Source: Sulfurisphaera ohwakuensis | GTDB lineage: Archaea; Thermoproteota; Thermoprotei_A; Sulfolobales; Sulfolobaceae | NCBI RefSeq assembly: GCF_009729055.1 | Contig: NZ_CP045484.1 | Span: 1,736,001 to 1,800,000 of the forward strand | DNA length: 64,000 nt | Reading direction: 5' to 3' | Shown: piece after piece, positions 47,508 to 56,756 of the stretch | Layout of the letters: each line of letters opens with the position of its first letter | How positions within the stretch are numbered: position 1 is the first letter of the stretch | Program-made: the position numbers and the translations under genes | Notes under the pieces: model-generated | The model's database searches: none | Told to the model about the DNA's origin: nothing | The model's input: only the letters and a program-made list of their open reading frames with translations

Positions 47508-48884
47508 CTAGCTCTGAATTCCCGCATTTTGGTTCAGAGACTCTGAAGACTTTAGTATAACCCTTAATTCCTCTACCACTCTTTCTCTCAAATCTGTGGT
47601 ACATGTATTCTTCCTTAAAGCTCTTTTAACCGTTCTGTTTGGCAACTTAATTACCTTTCCGGGAAAGTCCTTAACTTCTCCGTTGGTGATAATAAATACT
47701 CCACCTACCGAGTATATAGATCCGTCTAATTCCTGCTCTCTTTCGCTAATGACATCCAATACGTTTTCGATTACGGAATTCTTTAAAAATTCCTCGTTTG
47801 TCAGTTTTACATCTCCTAAAAACACCTTGCCGTGGGATATTAAAACAATATCAATTTGCCTTTGCTTTGATGAACCTTTAACCCTTTTCCCAGTATCGTA
47901 AACTTTCTCTATTTCTAAGACCTCTTTAGACCCTTTAATACATTCTCTGATAATTGCTTCCAGGCTTTTTGAGGCATCTTGAATATTCTTTATTTCTCCA
48001 ATATCTTTAGCAGTTGACTTAACACATTCAAGGTCATGTTTACACTCATACAATAATTCTTGATAAACTTCTTTAGCCTCTATTATTAATTGAGCGATTG
48101 TCATGTTTGGGTCAAAGACTTCCTTAGCTAAATTTTCACCTATGTCTTTACACATTTGGGAAAGTATTTCTACTGCATCTTCTTTTGTTAAGGGCTCCAG
48201 AATTACGGAGTTCTCCCTAATTCTCCTTATTGTTGCCTCATCCTTTATTGAATTTAAGACAGATGTAGGAGAGGCTACAGCTAAATAAGTTACGCCGGAA
48301 TTAATTATTTTGTGTATGTAAGGATAGTAATGTTCTGCTCTTGCTTCATCTATAAGAAGGACTGTATTAAGTTGAATACTTCTTAAATCATCAAGGAACT
48401 TTATTAACCCGTCTAATCCTTCATATACGTTACATTCAGGAAAATTTATGGAGTAAATTCTCACGAAAGGGTTATCTATACCCTTCTTACACTGGGACTT
48501 CATCCATGCTATAAAGTCCTTTTTCAGTTTGGTAAACCCCTTATAGCCGAATTCCTCTTTTCTGTTAACGATCTCAGTATTAAGCTTTTCTTGTATACCA
48601 GATGTCTTCACAAAAGACCAGAACTCATCTACGAAGGGTTTATCTGAAGACATGTCAACGAATATTGGAAAGTAGCCCATAGCCTTTAAATCCACACTTA
48701 AGTTTAACAAAATCGTGGTTTTCCCCATTCCTGGATCTCCGAAGATGAAAGTTTTCTTATTTTGTAAAAGTCTTTCCTTTATCATTTTATAGTAGTTCTT
48801 GTATTTGCTACCGTATATTTCCCTATAGTTAGTGCTCCATAAACTTACTGTATCTGGAGGGAAATTGCATGACGTTTTCTTCAC
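47508..48884 (-). CDS. P-loop ATPase fused to a PD-(D/E)XK-like nuclease domain
   Basis: The 458-residue protein has Walker A G-D-P-G-M-G-K-T at 49-56 and Walker B N-T-V-L-L-I-D-E-A-R near 173-182. A sensor-like Y-L-A-V-A-S-P-T-S follows near 205. After a helical linker, residues 355-378 read R-Q-I-D-I-V-L-I then G-K-V-F-L-G-D-V-K, a D...D-x-K core typical of PD-(D/E)XK nucleases. Its start overlaps the upstream winged-helix gene by 4 bases, so the two are co-translated. The architecture resembles NTP-driven defence effectors, but I know no named system with this pair. A DNA repair or plasmid function is the alternative. Confidence 0.72.
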   Translation of the reverse strand: MKKTSCNFPPDTVSLWSTNYREIYGSKYKNYYKMIKERLLQNKKTFIFGDPGMGKTTILLNLSVDLKAMGYFPIFVDMSSDKPFVDEFWSFVKTSGIQEKLNTEIVNRKEEFGYKGFTKLKKDFIAWMKSQCKKGIDNPFVRIYSINFPECNVYEGLDGLIKFLDDLRSIQLNTVLLIDEARAEHYYPYIHKIINSGVTYLAVASPTSVLNSIKDEATIRRIRENSVILEPLTKEDAVEILSQMCKDIGENLAKEVFDPNMTIAQLIIEAKEVYQELLYECKHDLECVKSTAKDIGEIKNIQDASKSLEAIIRECIKGSKEVLEIEKVYDTGKRVKGSSKQRQIDIVLISHGKVFLGDVKLTNEEFLKNSVIENVLDVISEREQELDGSIYSVGGVFIITNGEVKDFPGKVIKLPNRTVKRALRKNTCTTDLRERVVEELRVILKSSESLNQNAGIQS

Positions 48885-49393
48885 CTCTTGATTAAACCGA
48901 AAATTACACCGTTCTTTACAATTCCCTCTTCTCCTCCACGAAATAATTTATAGTGGGACTGAATGTAATTAGAGTAACGTGAGTAAAACTCTTCTTTACT
49001 TAGCCCCATCCTTTCCCGTATATCCTTTAAAGAAGCGATGCCCATAGGATTTTTAACTTCTTCAAATATTTTATCGAAATCCATCTGCTGAGTATAACCA
49101 AGCCTTTGAAGAATGATATCTAACTTTCTGTTTATCTCGTTTAAAAGTCTCGTGATATCTTTATTCTCGTCTCTTCTTTTTTCTTCTTTCTTTTCTTCTT
49201 CTTTTTTCATTTGCTCGTTCAATATTATTCTTGAACGACCATCCTTCCATCTTTTTATAGTTATTATTCCCTCTTTTTCCAATTCCTCCAATAACTTATC
49301 GCTAGCAAACTTCACTTTAGACCTAGCAATACTTCCTCCATTATTTCGTAAAGCTTCAAGGAGTCTATCTCTGACATCATTATAATCTTTCAT
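48881..49393 (-). CDS. Winged-helix and coiled-coil protein, partner of the ATPase-nuclease
   Basis: The 170-residue protein has an N-terminal DNA-binding domain (1-52) with I-A-R-S-K-V-K-F-A-S-D-K-L-L-E-E-L near 22-38. A charged coil rich in K and E follows (60-95), then a helical C-terminal domain with I-R-E-R-M-G-L-S-K-E-E-F-Y near 125. It is the first gene of a two-gene operon and overlaps the ATPase-nuclease gene. It may recognise DNA or repress the operon while the coil binds the partner. TATA-like TTTTTATATC lies just upstream of the ATG. Confidence 0.65.
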   Translation of the reverse strand: MKDYNDVRDRLLEALRNNGGSIARSKVKFASDKLLEELEKEGIITIKRWKDGRSRIILNEQMKKEEEKKEEKRRDENKDITRLLNEINRKLDIILQRLGYTQQMDFDKIFEEVKNPMGIASLKDIRERMGLSKEEFYSRYSNYIQSHYKLFRGGEEGIVKNGVIFGLIKR

Positions 49394-49529
49394 AATATTA
49401 GATATAAAAAATGGGTTTTTATTTTATTATTACGTGTTTTATACTTTCCGTTCAATTTATCATGGTAAAGTCATCGTTATGTAGATTGTTGTAGCAAAAT
49501 TTTTTGCTATATAATATTAAGTAATTAAT

Positions 49530-49755
49530 ATGACAGAATGGGTTACAATCTCAACTAAGGTCAGAAAGGAAATAGCTGAAAAAGCAAGAAAGTATGGTAT
49601 TAATATATCTGAAGTGTTAAGAAAAGCTTTAGAGGATAAAAATAGCGAAGAAGGAAGAAGAAGAGGCTAGAAAATCTTCTAGGAGGATAGCCGAGGAATT
49701 AAATCTATCTGTAAAAGATGTTGTGAAACTTATTAGGGAGGATAAAGAAAAGTGA
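49530..49755 (+). pseudogene. vapB: VapB-type antitoxin, frameshifted
   Basis: ATG at 49530 starts M-T-E-W-V-T-I-S-T-K-V-R-K-E-I-A-E-K-A-R-K-Y-G, the typical ribbon-helix-helix start of Sulfolobales VapB proteins, with the rest in short form I-S-E-V-L-R-K-A-L-E. At the five-A run near 49639-49643 the frame slips. The next frame continues I-A-K-K-E-E-E-E-A-R-K-S-S-R-R and ends L-I-R-E-D-K-E-K with TGA at 49753-49755. One lost or gained A explains it. The stop overlaps the PIN gene start, as is normal for vapBC pairs. The promoter TATATAATATT lies at 49510-49520. Confidence 0.75.
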
Positions 49756-49969
49756 AATACGTTTTAGATATGTCAGCAATTATCAGTTTAATCCAAAGGC
49801 TTAAGGATAGATCGATAGATCTCTTTAAGGAGTGCATAATGGTTGACTTAGTATATTATGAAATCGGGAATTTCCTTTGGAAGATTAAAAGACCTGACTT
49901 ATTATCTGACTTCTTTAACGTTGATTTTGTAAAATCCCTAGCTTTCTCTTAAAATCAATCGGAGTTATA
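49752..49969 (+). pseudogene. vapC: VapC-type PIN-domain toxin, truncated
   Basis: GTG at 49752, overlapping the vapB stop, starts K-Y-V-L-D-M-S-A-I-I-S-L, the first PIN motif with its catalytic Asp. D-L-V-Y-Y-E-I-G-N-F-L-W-K near 31-43 holds the second acid. The frame ends at 49949-49951; one base over it can be extended to S-I-G-V-I-E-I-F. The C-terminal half with the Y-D-A-x-Y motif and remaining acids is not found before the next gene. The RNase is therefore almost certainly inactive. Confidence 0.75.
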
Positions 49970-50097
49970 GAAATATTTTAGCAATTATGCAAAACTCGTT
50001 ATCTTAGAATTTTCCGAGAGAGGCAATCACTAAGTTCAATGAGGTCTAACCATACGTTATAATAAAGTATAAAATACTCTAGGTCTAAAGCATAAGT

Positions 50098-51207
50098 GTG
50101 GCATTAGCAATTTTTAACATGATTCTTGAAGGAGAAGTAAACGTTAAAAATTTTCAAAAATTTTTCAGTAACATATTAGCAGCCGCGGAAATACTGTCTC
50201 AAGCACCTACTGAAGAACCTTTAAAATCTCTATATGAGAAATACGCAGAAGAAGTAAAGGGACTAGAAGAGTTGAAAAGTAAAGACGATATTTTCTATTT
50301 CTCTTATTTGGCACACAGATTATTTGATGACTATCTTAATAACGGCAAGCTGAAGAGCTTACTTGAAGAAGTTGATAAGTTAAAAATTGATAAAACTCAG
50401 TTATCAAAGAAGGAGGAAAAAGAGGTTAAAGACGATAAAAAACTAGAGTCACCAGTATATTGGATTTTCAAGACACATGATTTACTTGGTCTGCTGAGGA
50501 AGTTTAACTCGGTTAGGGATAAAGAGTTTGAGTCCGAATATTTAGGAGTGAAAGTATATGTTACTATTAAGCCTAATGAAGAAGAGATAGACCTTTACGA
50601 CCCTTTAATCTTCTTCACTAAGAATAAACCTAGGTTGGGGATAAAATTCGGTGAAATTGCTGTAGATCCTTACGAGATTAAGGTACTTCAGATATATGAG
50701 AGCAGGGAGTACTTCATATTATCTATGATGGAAAAAATCTGCGGAAAATTAACCTTAAAAACAAAAATTGTACCAGAGATTACTAACGTCTTTACATTTA
50801 AACATACTGCATTTTTGACCAGAGCGTTGAGATATACCCATTGGGCATTAAGAACTTCAAAGCTGACCCTAAGTGAGGTCGTTAATCATTTGCCGTTCCT
50901 TCTGGGTTCCATTAATAAGCCCAAACAGTTCGTTAATGAGGTATTGAAGGACTGCAACAGAATGCAGACAGAGGGGATAGATTGGGACTATATAAAAAAA
51001 GAAATTGAAAATTTGGGTTGGTATAACATAAAGTTGCCCAATAAACCTAGTAGAAAGGAGGACAGAAGTCTAAATAGGCTGAAAGACTTTTATGATTTAT
51101 CTGAAAAGCTAGGAAATCCTATAATGTTAATAGCATATCTACTTACATCTATAATATTTGTTTACGAAGTTAATGGCTATGATTATAAACAATTGTTTGA
51201 GATCTAG
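50098..51207 (+). CDS. Unknown protein of the accessory island
   Basis: The 369-residue soluble protein has a GTG start at 50098. Residues 1-95 are helical, 96-120 are charged and probably unstructured (K-K-E-E-K-E-V-K-D-D-K-K), and 125-240 have alternating strands (Y-L-G-V-K-V-Y-V-T-I-K-P near 148). The C-terminal third is helical. No motif that I recognise. It is convergent with the helical protein gene at 51360-52544. The GTG start is preceded by a TATA-like TATAATAAAGTATAAA near 50057. Confidence 0.6.
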   Translation: MALAIFNMILEGEVNVKNFQKFFSNILAAAEILSQAPTEEPLKSLYEKYAEEVKGLEELKSKDDIFYFSYLAHRLFDDYLNNGKLKSLLEEVDKLKIDKTQLSKKEEKEVKDDKKLESPVYWIFKTHDLLGLLRKFNSVRDKEFESEYLGVKVYVTIKPNEEEIDLYDPLIFFTKNKPRLGIKFGEIAVDPYEIKVLQIYESREYFILSMMEKICGKLTLKTKIVPEITNVFTFKHTAFLTRALRYTHWALRTSKLTLSEVVNHLPFLLGSINKPKQFVNEVLKDCNRMQTEGIDWDYIKKEIENLGWYNIKLPNKPSRKEDRSLNRLKDFYDLSEKLGNPIMLIAYLLTSIIFVYEVNGYDYKQLFEI

Positions 51208-51359
51208 AATCCTCGGGGAGCCTTCATTCAACTCTGGGTATATTATTCATTTCTAAATTCATATTTTTCTCTATATCATATTTAGAAAAATCTTTCTAAA
51301 AACTATTTTGAGACCGCACATAGTGGTTAAATTTAGTCTCGATTGCTTCATTTGGAAAA

Positions 51360-52544
51360 TTATATGAAAAGTATAAGTGATGCAGCAAACTTATTTTTAT
51401 TTTCCTTAGCATTAATTTCATTAAATATTTTATTTGATACGAACATTGGTATCCCTCTTATTTCGTTCTCTAAATATTCGTCCATTTTCCATATCTTTGT
51501 TTTCTCTCCTTTTAAGTAGAAGTATGCTTTAAGTACTGGTATCAAATGGTGAATAGGAACTAATTTCTCTAATGTATATTCTAGATTTTCTATTATGGGT
51601 TTTCTTCCTATTTGAATAGCCTCTACTTCCTTGAAGAACTCCTTCTTTTCCTCTTCACCACCTATCAATGCTAAGGCTGCCTTGTAAAGAATCGCTTCAT
51701 CTAACTTTGGTATTGTTTTCTCAACTTCCTTATATAATATCAGCTTTGATATGAGATAAGCTAATCGTATCCTTTCTTCTAATTCCTTATCCTTAATGTT
51801 TTTAGCCTTAGAGTAAAACTCTATAATATCCTGCAATGTGGACTTATATTCATACCTCGAAGCCAAGAGTGCGCGAGCTAACTTTACTTTATAGATTTCA
51901 AACAATACTTTTACGTCTAAATCGCTTAGCTCCTTTTCTTTAACTAAAGTCTTATAGTTTGGTTCAACAAGTGAGTCTATGAGCTCTAAAGCTTCTTCAA
52001 ATTCACTTTCCGAGTCATAATCATTAAACATCATAATGCCAGCACCGAACCTATATGTTTTCACGTTTTCATCTATGAAGTGCAATATATAGTCCCTATC
52101 GCTCATCGGTAAATCAAATATGATATCGAATATAATAGATAAGGTCTTATTATCTATATTTTTAACATACTTGACAAATTTTTCGTATAAAGGGTCAATA
52201 TAAGAGTAATATTTAACTGCGGCATATGGTACTTGATGCTCAACCTCAAATTTCCCTAAATAAATAAATGAAAGCAATGTGGCATAGATCTCCACTGGAT
52301 CTTTTATATTATTTATCGTTATTTCTTCAGCAAATATTTTTTCTGGCATAAGAACCGGTGAAATGGCTAATTTGGCGTAATCTGAAATTTCTGCAATCTC
52401 TTCCAGGTGCTCTTTGTTAAGAGCCATGTTATGGTAAGAAAAGTATATAAAGTTCATTTTTGCATAATCACGTATTAGCTCCTTATCTTTTGTCTTCATT
52501 ATAACGTTATATAGCTTATCTTCAAACTTAGAAAGTATATTCAC
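51360..52544 (-). CDS. Helical repeat-like protein, partner of the tandem P-loop ATPase
   Basis: The 394-residue protein is almost entirely helical, with paired helices suggestive of a TPR- or HEAT-like scaffold. No catalytic motif is seen. It starts GTG at 52544, 74 bases after the stop of the upstream ATPase gene on the same strand. Its promoter and start region are tandemly duplicated. It may be a scaffold or regulator acting with that ATPase; this is inference from position. Confidence 0.6.
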   Translation of the reverse strand: MNILSKFEDKLYNVIMKTKDKELIRDYAKMNFIYFSYHNMALNKEHLEEIAEISDYAKLAISPVLMPEKIFAEEITINNIKDPVEIYATLLSFIYLGKFEVEHQVPYAAVKYYSYIDPLYEKFVKYVKNIDNKTLSIIFDIIFDLPMSDRDYILHFIDENVKTYRFGAGIMMFNDYDSESEFEEALELIDSLVEPNYKTLVKEKELSDLDVKVLFEIYKVKLARALLASRYEYKSTLQDIIEFYSKAKNIKDKELEERIRLAYLISKLILYKEVEKTIPKLDEAILYKAALALIGGEEEKKEFFKEVEAIQIGRKPIIENLEYTLEKLVPIHHLIPVLKAYFYLKGEKTKIWKMDEYLENEIRGIPMFVSNKIFNEINAKENKNKFAASLILFI

Positions 52545-52610
52545 TTCTTGATTAATTATATAAAAACTTAGAAAGTATATTCACTTCTTCTTCATTAATT
52601 ATATAAAAAT
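52545..52610 (-). repeat. Tandem duplication of a promoter and start region
   Basis: About 38 bases ending in TTAATTATATAAAAA occur twice in tandem (around 52526-52564 and 52565-52611). Read on the minus strand, each copy has a TATA box (TTTTTATATAATT) followed by GAAGTGAATATACTTTC. The second copy begins the real gene; the first makes a decoy GTG frame of about ten codons that ends in TAA. Confidence 0.6.
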
Positions 52611-52618
52611 GTAATATT

Positions 52619-54526
52619 CTAAATGCTTTTTCTCAAACATTCTATATTAACACTCTCTGAAGAGAGAATTCTATAAATAGCTGCGTAGTAATCTACTCTG
52701 GAGTAATAAAGTTCTAAAAGTTTTTTCTTTAATTGACTCTGTATTTTACCTTGAAGGAGTTCCTTAGAGTTGATTTTATCTTTTTCCCCATAAATTACGT
52801 CTTCAACATTCCTTAATGAGTTACACACAGTACTCAAGCTCTCTCCTAATTCCAAATCTAACTCCTCTATAATATCTGGGTCATAGAGTAGTTTTTCTGT
52901 TATGAGAGAATAATAGCCTTCCGCATCCCTCACAAAATCACTTATTTTAACATCTGGAAAAATTTCAGGATAAATTAGATAGTCAAAAAACACTTTTAGT
53001 AAATCATCTTCAAGTTTTTTCTCCTTAACTTCTTTAACGAGCTCTTCCCTTACTTTTTGAATAACCTCTTTCTCCTTAGCCTTTATCTCCTTATTTTCCT
53101 CTATTTCATAATCTTGGAAATCAAACGCTGAAAACCATTTTACAAATGTATCGTCTATTTGCTTATTAAAGTACTTGAGGATAATCTTACTTACCCTTGT
53201 GGGAAAAGGTAAATATTCTTTACCTAAAATTAAAAGAGGGAGATAATTATCGATTAACTCTTTATTGTTTCCGAAGATCGTGCTTGTAATATAATTAGTC
53301 ATATCAGACCTATACTGCTCTTCGATCCATCTATCACTCTTATTATATTTCAGTTTATAAAGGTAATAATAGTGGCGGGGAATGCTAATATTATACTTCC
53401 TCCTGCGTAGTTTATTACTCTTCAAATATAAATAATCAATGAAGTCTTTAATATAATCGTTCGACTTTATTACTTTACAAGTTAGGGGTAAGGAGAGGTA
53501 AATATCATTTGTTAGAACAGCAATAAACCTTTTGTCTTCCGACGTTAATTTGTTCTTCAGTTCAAGTAAATCGTAGCTGTTATAGTCTACAACCTCACCT
53601 AAATTAGTCATAGAGCGTATATAGTTTGCCAAAGTAGACTTACCAGAATGTATAGGACCAACAATACAAAGATTATCACCGTTTAAAAGTATGGAGGCAC
53701 CTTCTTCAGCCAATCCAACAAAAAACGGGTCTACATAAACTAAGTTAGCTCTCTCACCCGCGGGTCTTATCTCCTTTCGACTAATTATTTTCTCAGCAGT
53801 ACCGGGCAAAAGCTTGAGAGCAGAGTCAAGCCTATAGTATACCAACTCTTTCCAAGTATCACTTAACTCTTTCCAAGCTTTCTTAAAGTCAACATTCCTA
53901 GGTATAACTTGCTGTAAAGCATATACCACACTATCCTCACCGCTTATATCCCCCTTAGGGAAAGAGTAATATAATCTCTTTAGTCCTAATACAAGTTCAA
54001 GGGTTTCATCGAGTCTACCTTGCTTATATAGTTCAATTCCCTCATCAACCAATTTAGGTATAACAGTATAGTAATTAGGCATGGCAATAGTTGAGTACAT
54101 TAGAATTCTTGAAACAACCTTATCATCTTTTATACCGCTATTATATACCCTCTTAATAGCATCTAAAGCCTTCATACTAACCAAATTTCCTCTTAAATCC
54201 AGATATAAGGACTTAAGGGAAGGTTTATCAGCTACTGACACTTTACCTAACAAAAGATCTATTATGTAATTCCTTCCCTCTATAATAGTATTTTGCACTC
54301 CTTTAACCCTTTCCCTCCATTGGTTTAACTCGTCTACACTATTAAACTTCTTGGGTAGTTCAATAAATTGTATCCCTCTTTTCTCACAATAATCTTCACA
54401 AGCCTCCCTAATGAGAGTAGTCTTCCCGCTAAAAGGTAAACCTCCTATTAATGCCTTGCCTCTCCTAATCAACCTTCTGATCTCACTAACCTTAAAAATT
54501 TCCCTCATGTTATATTTATGTCTCAA
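52619..54526 (-). CDS. Tandem P-loop ATPase, unknown role
   Basis: The 635-residue protein has two Walker A motifs: G-L-P-F-S-G-K-T at 29-36 and G-P-I-H-S-G-K-S near 290-297. Each is at the start of its own region. The Walker B strand of the first is not clear; in the second, F-I-A-V-L-T-N-D near 332 could serve. The rest is largely helical, with a highly charged stretch near 465-500. I know no family with this pattern. It may be a STAND-like or NACHT-like regulator. Upstream TATA-like CATAAATATAAC precedes the ATG closely. Confidence 0.65.
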   Translation of the reverse strand: MRHKYNMREIFKVSEIRRLIRRGKALIGGLPFSGKTTLIREACEDYCEKRGIQFIELPKKFNSVDELNQWRERVKGVQNTIIEGRNYIIDLLLGKVSVADKPSLKSLYLDLRGNLVSMKALDAIKRVYNSGIKDDKVVSRILMYSTIAMPNYYTVIPKLVDEGIELYKQGRLDETLELVLGLKRLYYSFPKGDISGEDSVVYALQQVIPRNVDFKKAWKELSDTWKELVYYRLDSALKLLPGTAEKIISRKEIRPAGERANLVYVDPFFVGLAEEGASILLNGDNLCIVGPIHSGKSTLANYIRSMTNLGEVVDYNSYDLLELKNKLTSEDKRFIAVLTNDIYLSLPLTCKVIKSNDYIKDFIDYLYLKSNKLRRRKYNISIPRHYYYLYKLKYNKSDRWIEEQYRSDMTNYITSTIFGNNKELIDNYLPLLILGKEYLPFPTRVSKIILKYFNKQIDDTFVKWFSAFDFQDYEIEENKEIKAKEKEVIQKVREELVKEVKEKKLEDDLLKVFFDYLIYPEIFPDVKISDFVRDAEGYYSLITEKLLYDPDIIEELDLELGESLSTVCNSLRNVEDVIYGEKDKINSKELLQGKIQSQLKKKLLELYYSRVDYYAAIYRILSSESVNIECLRKSI

Positions 54527-54581
54527 AAGCAGAATTTAACTATAGATGTTTTAGACCTCTGTTGATTCGTCGTTTAATACT

Positions 54582-54733
54582 GATTAGTAGTTTGAGGAAA
54601 TTCCCTTACAATAAAAAGTTATGATATTTTCTCATGAGCTAATAAATATTTTTAATTTACTCCCTTACTTTTTATCCCTTAGTGAAAAGAAAATTTTAGT
54701 TAATAAGAGGATCTTTCTTGTAAATTTTTAACG
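54582..54733 (+). repeat. Non-autonomous repeat family R1, copy C
   Basis: Shares TTAGTAGTTTGAGGAAATTC, TCATGAGCTAATAAATA, ACTCCCTTACTTTTTA and GGATCTTTCTT with copy A. Its right end is replaced by the start of the MITE at 54736, which appears to have inserted into or next to it. Confidence 0.6.
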
Positions 54734-54735
54734 TA

Positions 54736-54949
54736 TAGCATTTATTGGAAAATCGTTGCATAAGATAATTCTTACAAAGAATTTTCTAATACTTATATCT
54801 AATTTCAGTAAATAGGATAAGTTATATCGTTTTTATAGTAACAGTACTCATTACTTAAGCTGGTGTATTTAAAAATTATCTTATCGTTAGGATTTTACGT
54901 AAACTGCTAAACGTAATGTAAAAATGTCACGATTTTCCTATAAGTGCTA
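54736..54949 (+). repeat. MITE of the IS-A type, complete
   Basis: Length 214 bases, no coding capacity. The left terminal repeat TAGCATTTATTGGAAAATCG and the right one, read inward, TAGCACTTATAGGAAAATCG differ at two positions. Both resemble the IS-A left end TAGCATTTATAGGAAAATCC. A partial second copy lies at 58389-58472. Probably mobilised by the IS-A transposase. Confidence 0.75.
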
Positions 54950-55046
54950 TACTATGTTAAAAACATTGATAAAAATAGGTGTTTATCCGTGGCATAACTT
55001 ATCCTTACTTTTAATTCTACAACAGATCTTCTAAATATGTATAATA

Positions 55047-56251
55047 ATAGCAGTTATTCTACTTTAACGTAACTTAAAAGTTTTCATCAAACCTAGAGCA
55101 CCCCCTAAACGAATTTCAACGAACCGGAGAAACTCCTCCACACTCCTCAAGTTAAGGGAGCTAATCAAATCTCTAACCGTGTTAACCACCATCACGAAGA
55201 GAAGCAAGTAACCTTGAAGCCTCTTCCTCTTTAAGAAAGAGGAATCTTGCATACCAAGAGCCTTAATATCCCTATGAAACTTCTCTATCTCCCACCTAAT
55301 CCTCCAAGTAGCCTCTATCTCCCCATCACTCAAGCTAAGATCAGTAGAGTACAAATTCAGCCTATTAGATTTATATTCCAGTACTAACAACTTTATAGTA
55401 ATAACTCGACTCTCAAGGGTTAGGTCAGCCAAGTAAGAGCCTGGAGGGAGATCTCGGACGTGGATGTGCCCCTCCACATCCAACGTCCCCCCTCCCTCCA
55501 AACACCTAACCCTTAAGAGCCTCCTATTAGACCTCAACTCAGAAACAACACAACCCCTCACCAACTTCTCAGACCAATACCAAGAATCAAACACAACCCT
55601 AGCTATAGTGAATTTACTCTTGAGTATCTCAATTATTTCTGCAGCCATCTCTATCTTTGTCTTGAATTCGCTCACCATCCCGCTTTCCCACATTTTTCTT
55701 GTTGCGTATGGGAACGCGCCGACCAAGTAGTTTTTTCCCGTGGCTAAGTCGATAAGGCTATTGTGAGTATTTGTATTCCTGGTTCGAATTTCTTGTGTGT
55801 GGAGCAGTAGAAGATGTAGTTCCATATCTGCTTGCTATTTCTTCTATTCTTGAGTATGGTTTGTGGTCGAATGTGTCGTCTATTATAATCACTACGGGTC
55901 CTACTATTGTTTTGCTTAGTGTATCAAGGTAGTGTTTCCATGCTTCTTCAAGGCGTTCTAGTGCTTCTAATAGGTTTGCGTAGTTTAGTCCGAATGTTAT
56001 TGCTGTGTTTCTTATGCTTGCTCTTCCTCCTATTAGTGTCATGAGTGTTAGGCCTAGTGCTACTTTTCTTTTGAGTCCCTTCATTCTAAGTATTCCAACT
56101 AGGTGGTTGAATGCCTTGATGAATTCGCTCCTTGCAACTTCTAGTTCTTTCTCGTTCTTCATACTTTTTAATCAATTATGTGGTAAATTAAAAACTTTAT
56201 CGGTAGTACTGAAAGTCTTGTATTACCAAGGCAAAGTAGAATAACTGCTAT
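55047..56251 (-). mobile_element. Insertion sequence IS-B, decayed
   Basis: The terminal repeats ATAGCAGTTATTCTACTT (55047) and AAGTAGAATAACTGCTAT (ending 56251) are exact complements except for the flanks, and ATAATA occurs on both sides as a likely target duplication (55041-55046 and 56252-56257). Length is 1205 bases. A second end fragment is at 36503-36586. Confidence 0.8.
55064..56162 (-). pseudogene. IS-B transposase (IS4-like DDE), frameshifted
   Basis: The N-terminal part (from ATG 56162) contains I-I-I-D-D-T-F-D-H-K-P-Y-S-R, clearly related to I-I-D-D-T-H-D-H-K-Q-H-A-R in the IS-A transposase. Near 55760-55830 the frame shifts twice. The C-terminal part (to 55064) has R-V-V-F-D-S-W-Y-W-S and W-E-I-E-K-F-H-R-D-I-K-A-L-G, with the remaining catalytic Asp and Glu. 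It is a distant relative of IS-A. The compositional switch from A/C-rich to G/T-rich also occurs here, near 55630, the element midpoint being 55649. Confidence 0.78.
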
Positions 56252-56349
56252 ATAATAAGAAGACTATTGTTTTCTTTAAACTGTGCACAGTATAAAATTA
56301 TGAAGGAATCTATTATGCACAAATTGAGGAATGAGTAATAAAAAAGAGA

Positions 56350-56688
56350 TTAAATTATACTACTAACAATCCCAGCAAAAGTCCCATTTAAAACGTTAGC
56401 CGCTATTATTAATCCTATATAAGTCTGTATATAAGGTACTCTGAAAGCTGCTGGTAAAAGTGAAAACACTAAATAACCCACAGCTACAATTATAGCTAAT
56501 TTTCTTACAACCATTAGTGAGTTGCCCTCAATTTTGGTTCTAACGGGGTATGCAAAAGCTACCATTAATCCTAATAATATTAACTGAATAACGCCCAGTG
56601 CTGGAGATTCTATCAATGAGACTATAGGTATGATACTGAATGAAGTCGGTGGATAGAAAACCTTTACTATAAGATATGCAATCCCCAT
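56350..56688 (-). CDS. Small polytopic membrane protein of the SPFH operon
   Basis: 112 residues from ATG 56688, with about three membrane segments. The same frame continues open upstream to 56759 and encodes another hydrophobic stretch (A-A-G-I-G-Y-S-F-I-L-T-I-L), directly after the stop of the SPFH gene. No ATG, GTG or TTG occurs in that extension, so either a rare start is used or the protein begins at 56688 and lacks the first segment. Likely a membrane partner of the SPFH protein. Confidence 0.6.
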   Translation of the reverse strand: MGIAYLIVKVFYPPTSFSIIPIVSLIESPALGVIQLILLGLMVAFAYPVRTKIEGNSLMVVRKLAIIVAVGYLVFSLLPAAFRVPYIQTYIGLIIAANVLNGTFAGIVSSII

Positions 56689-56756
56689 TAAGATCGTTAA
56701 AATAAAGGAATAACCTATTCCTGCCGCTATATTCCAGCTTAATTCCCTACTGTTTA

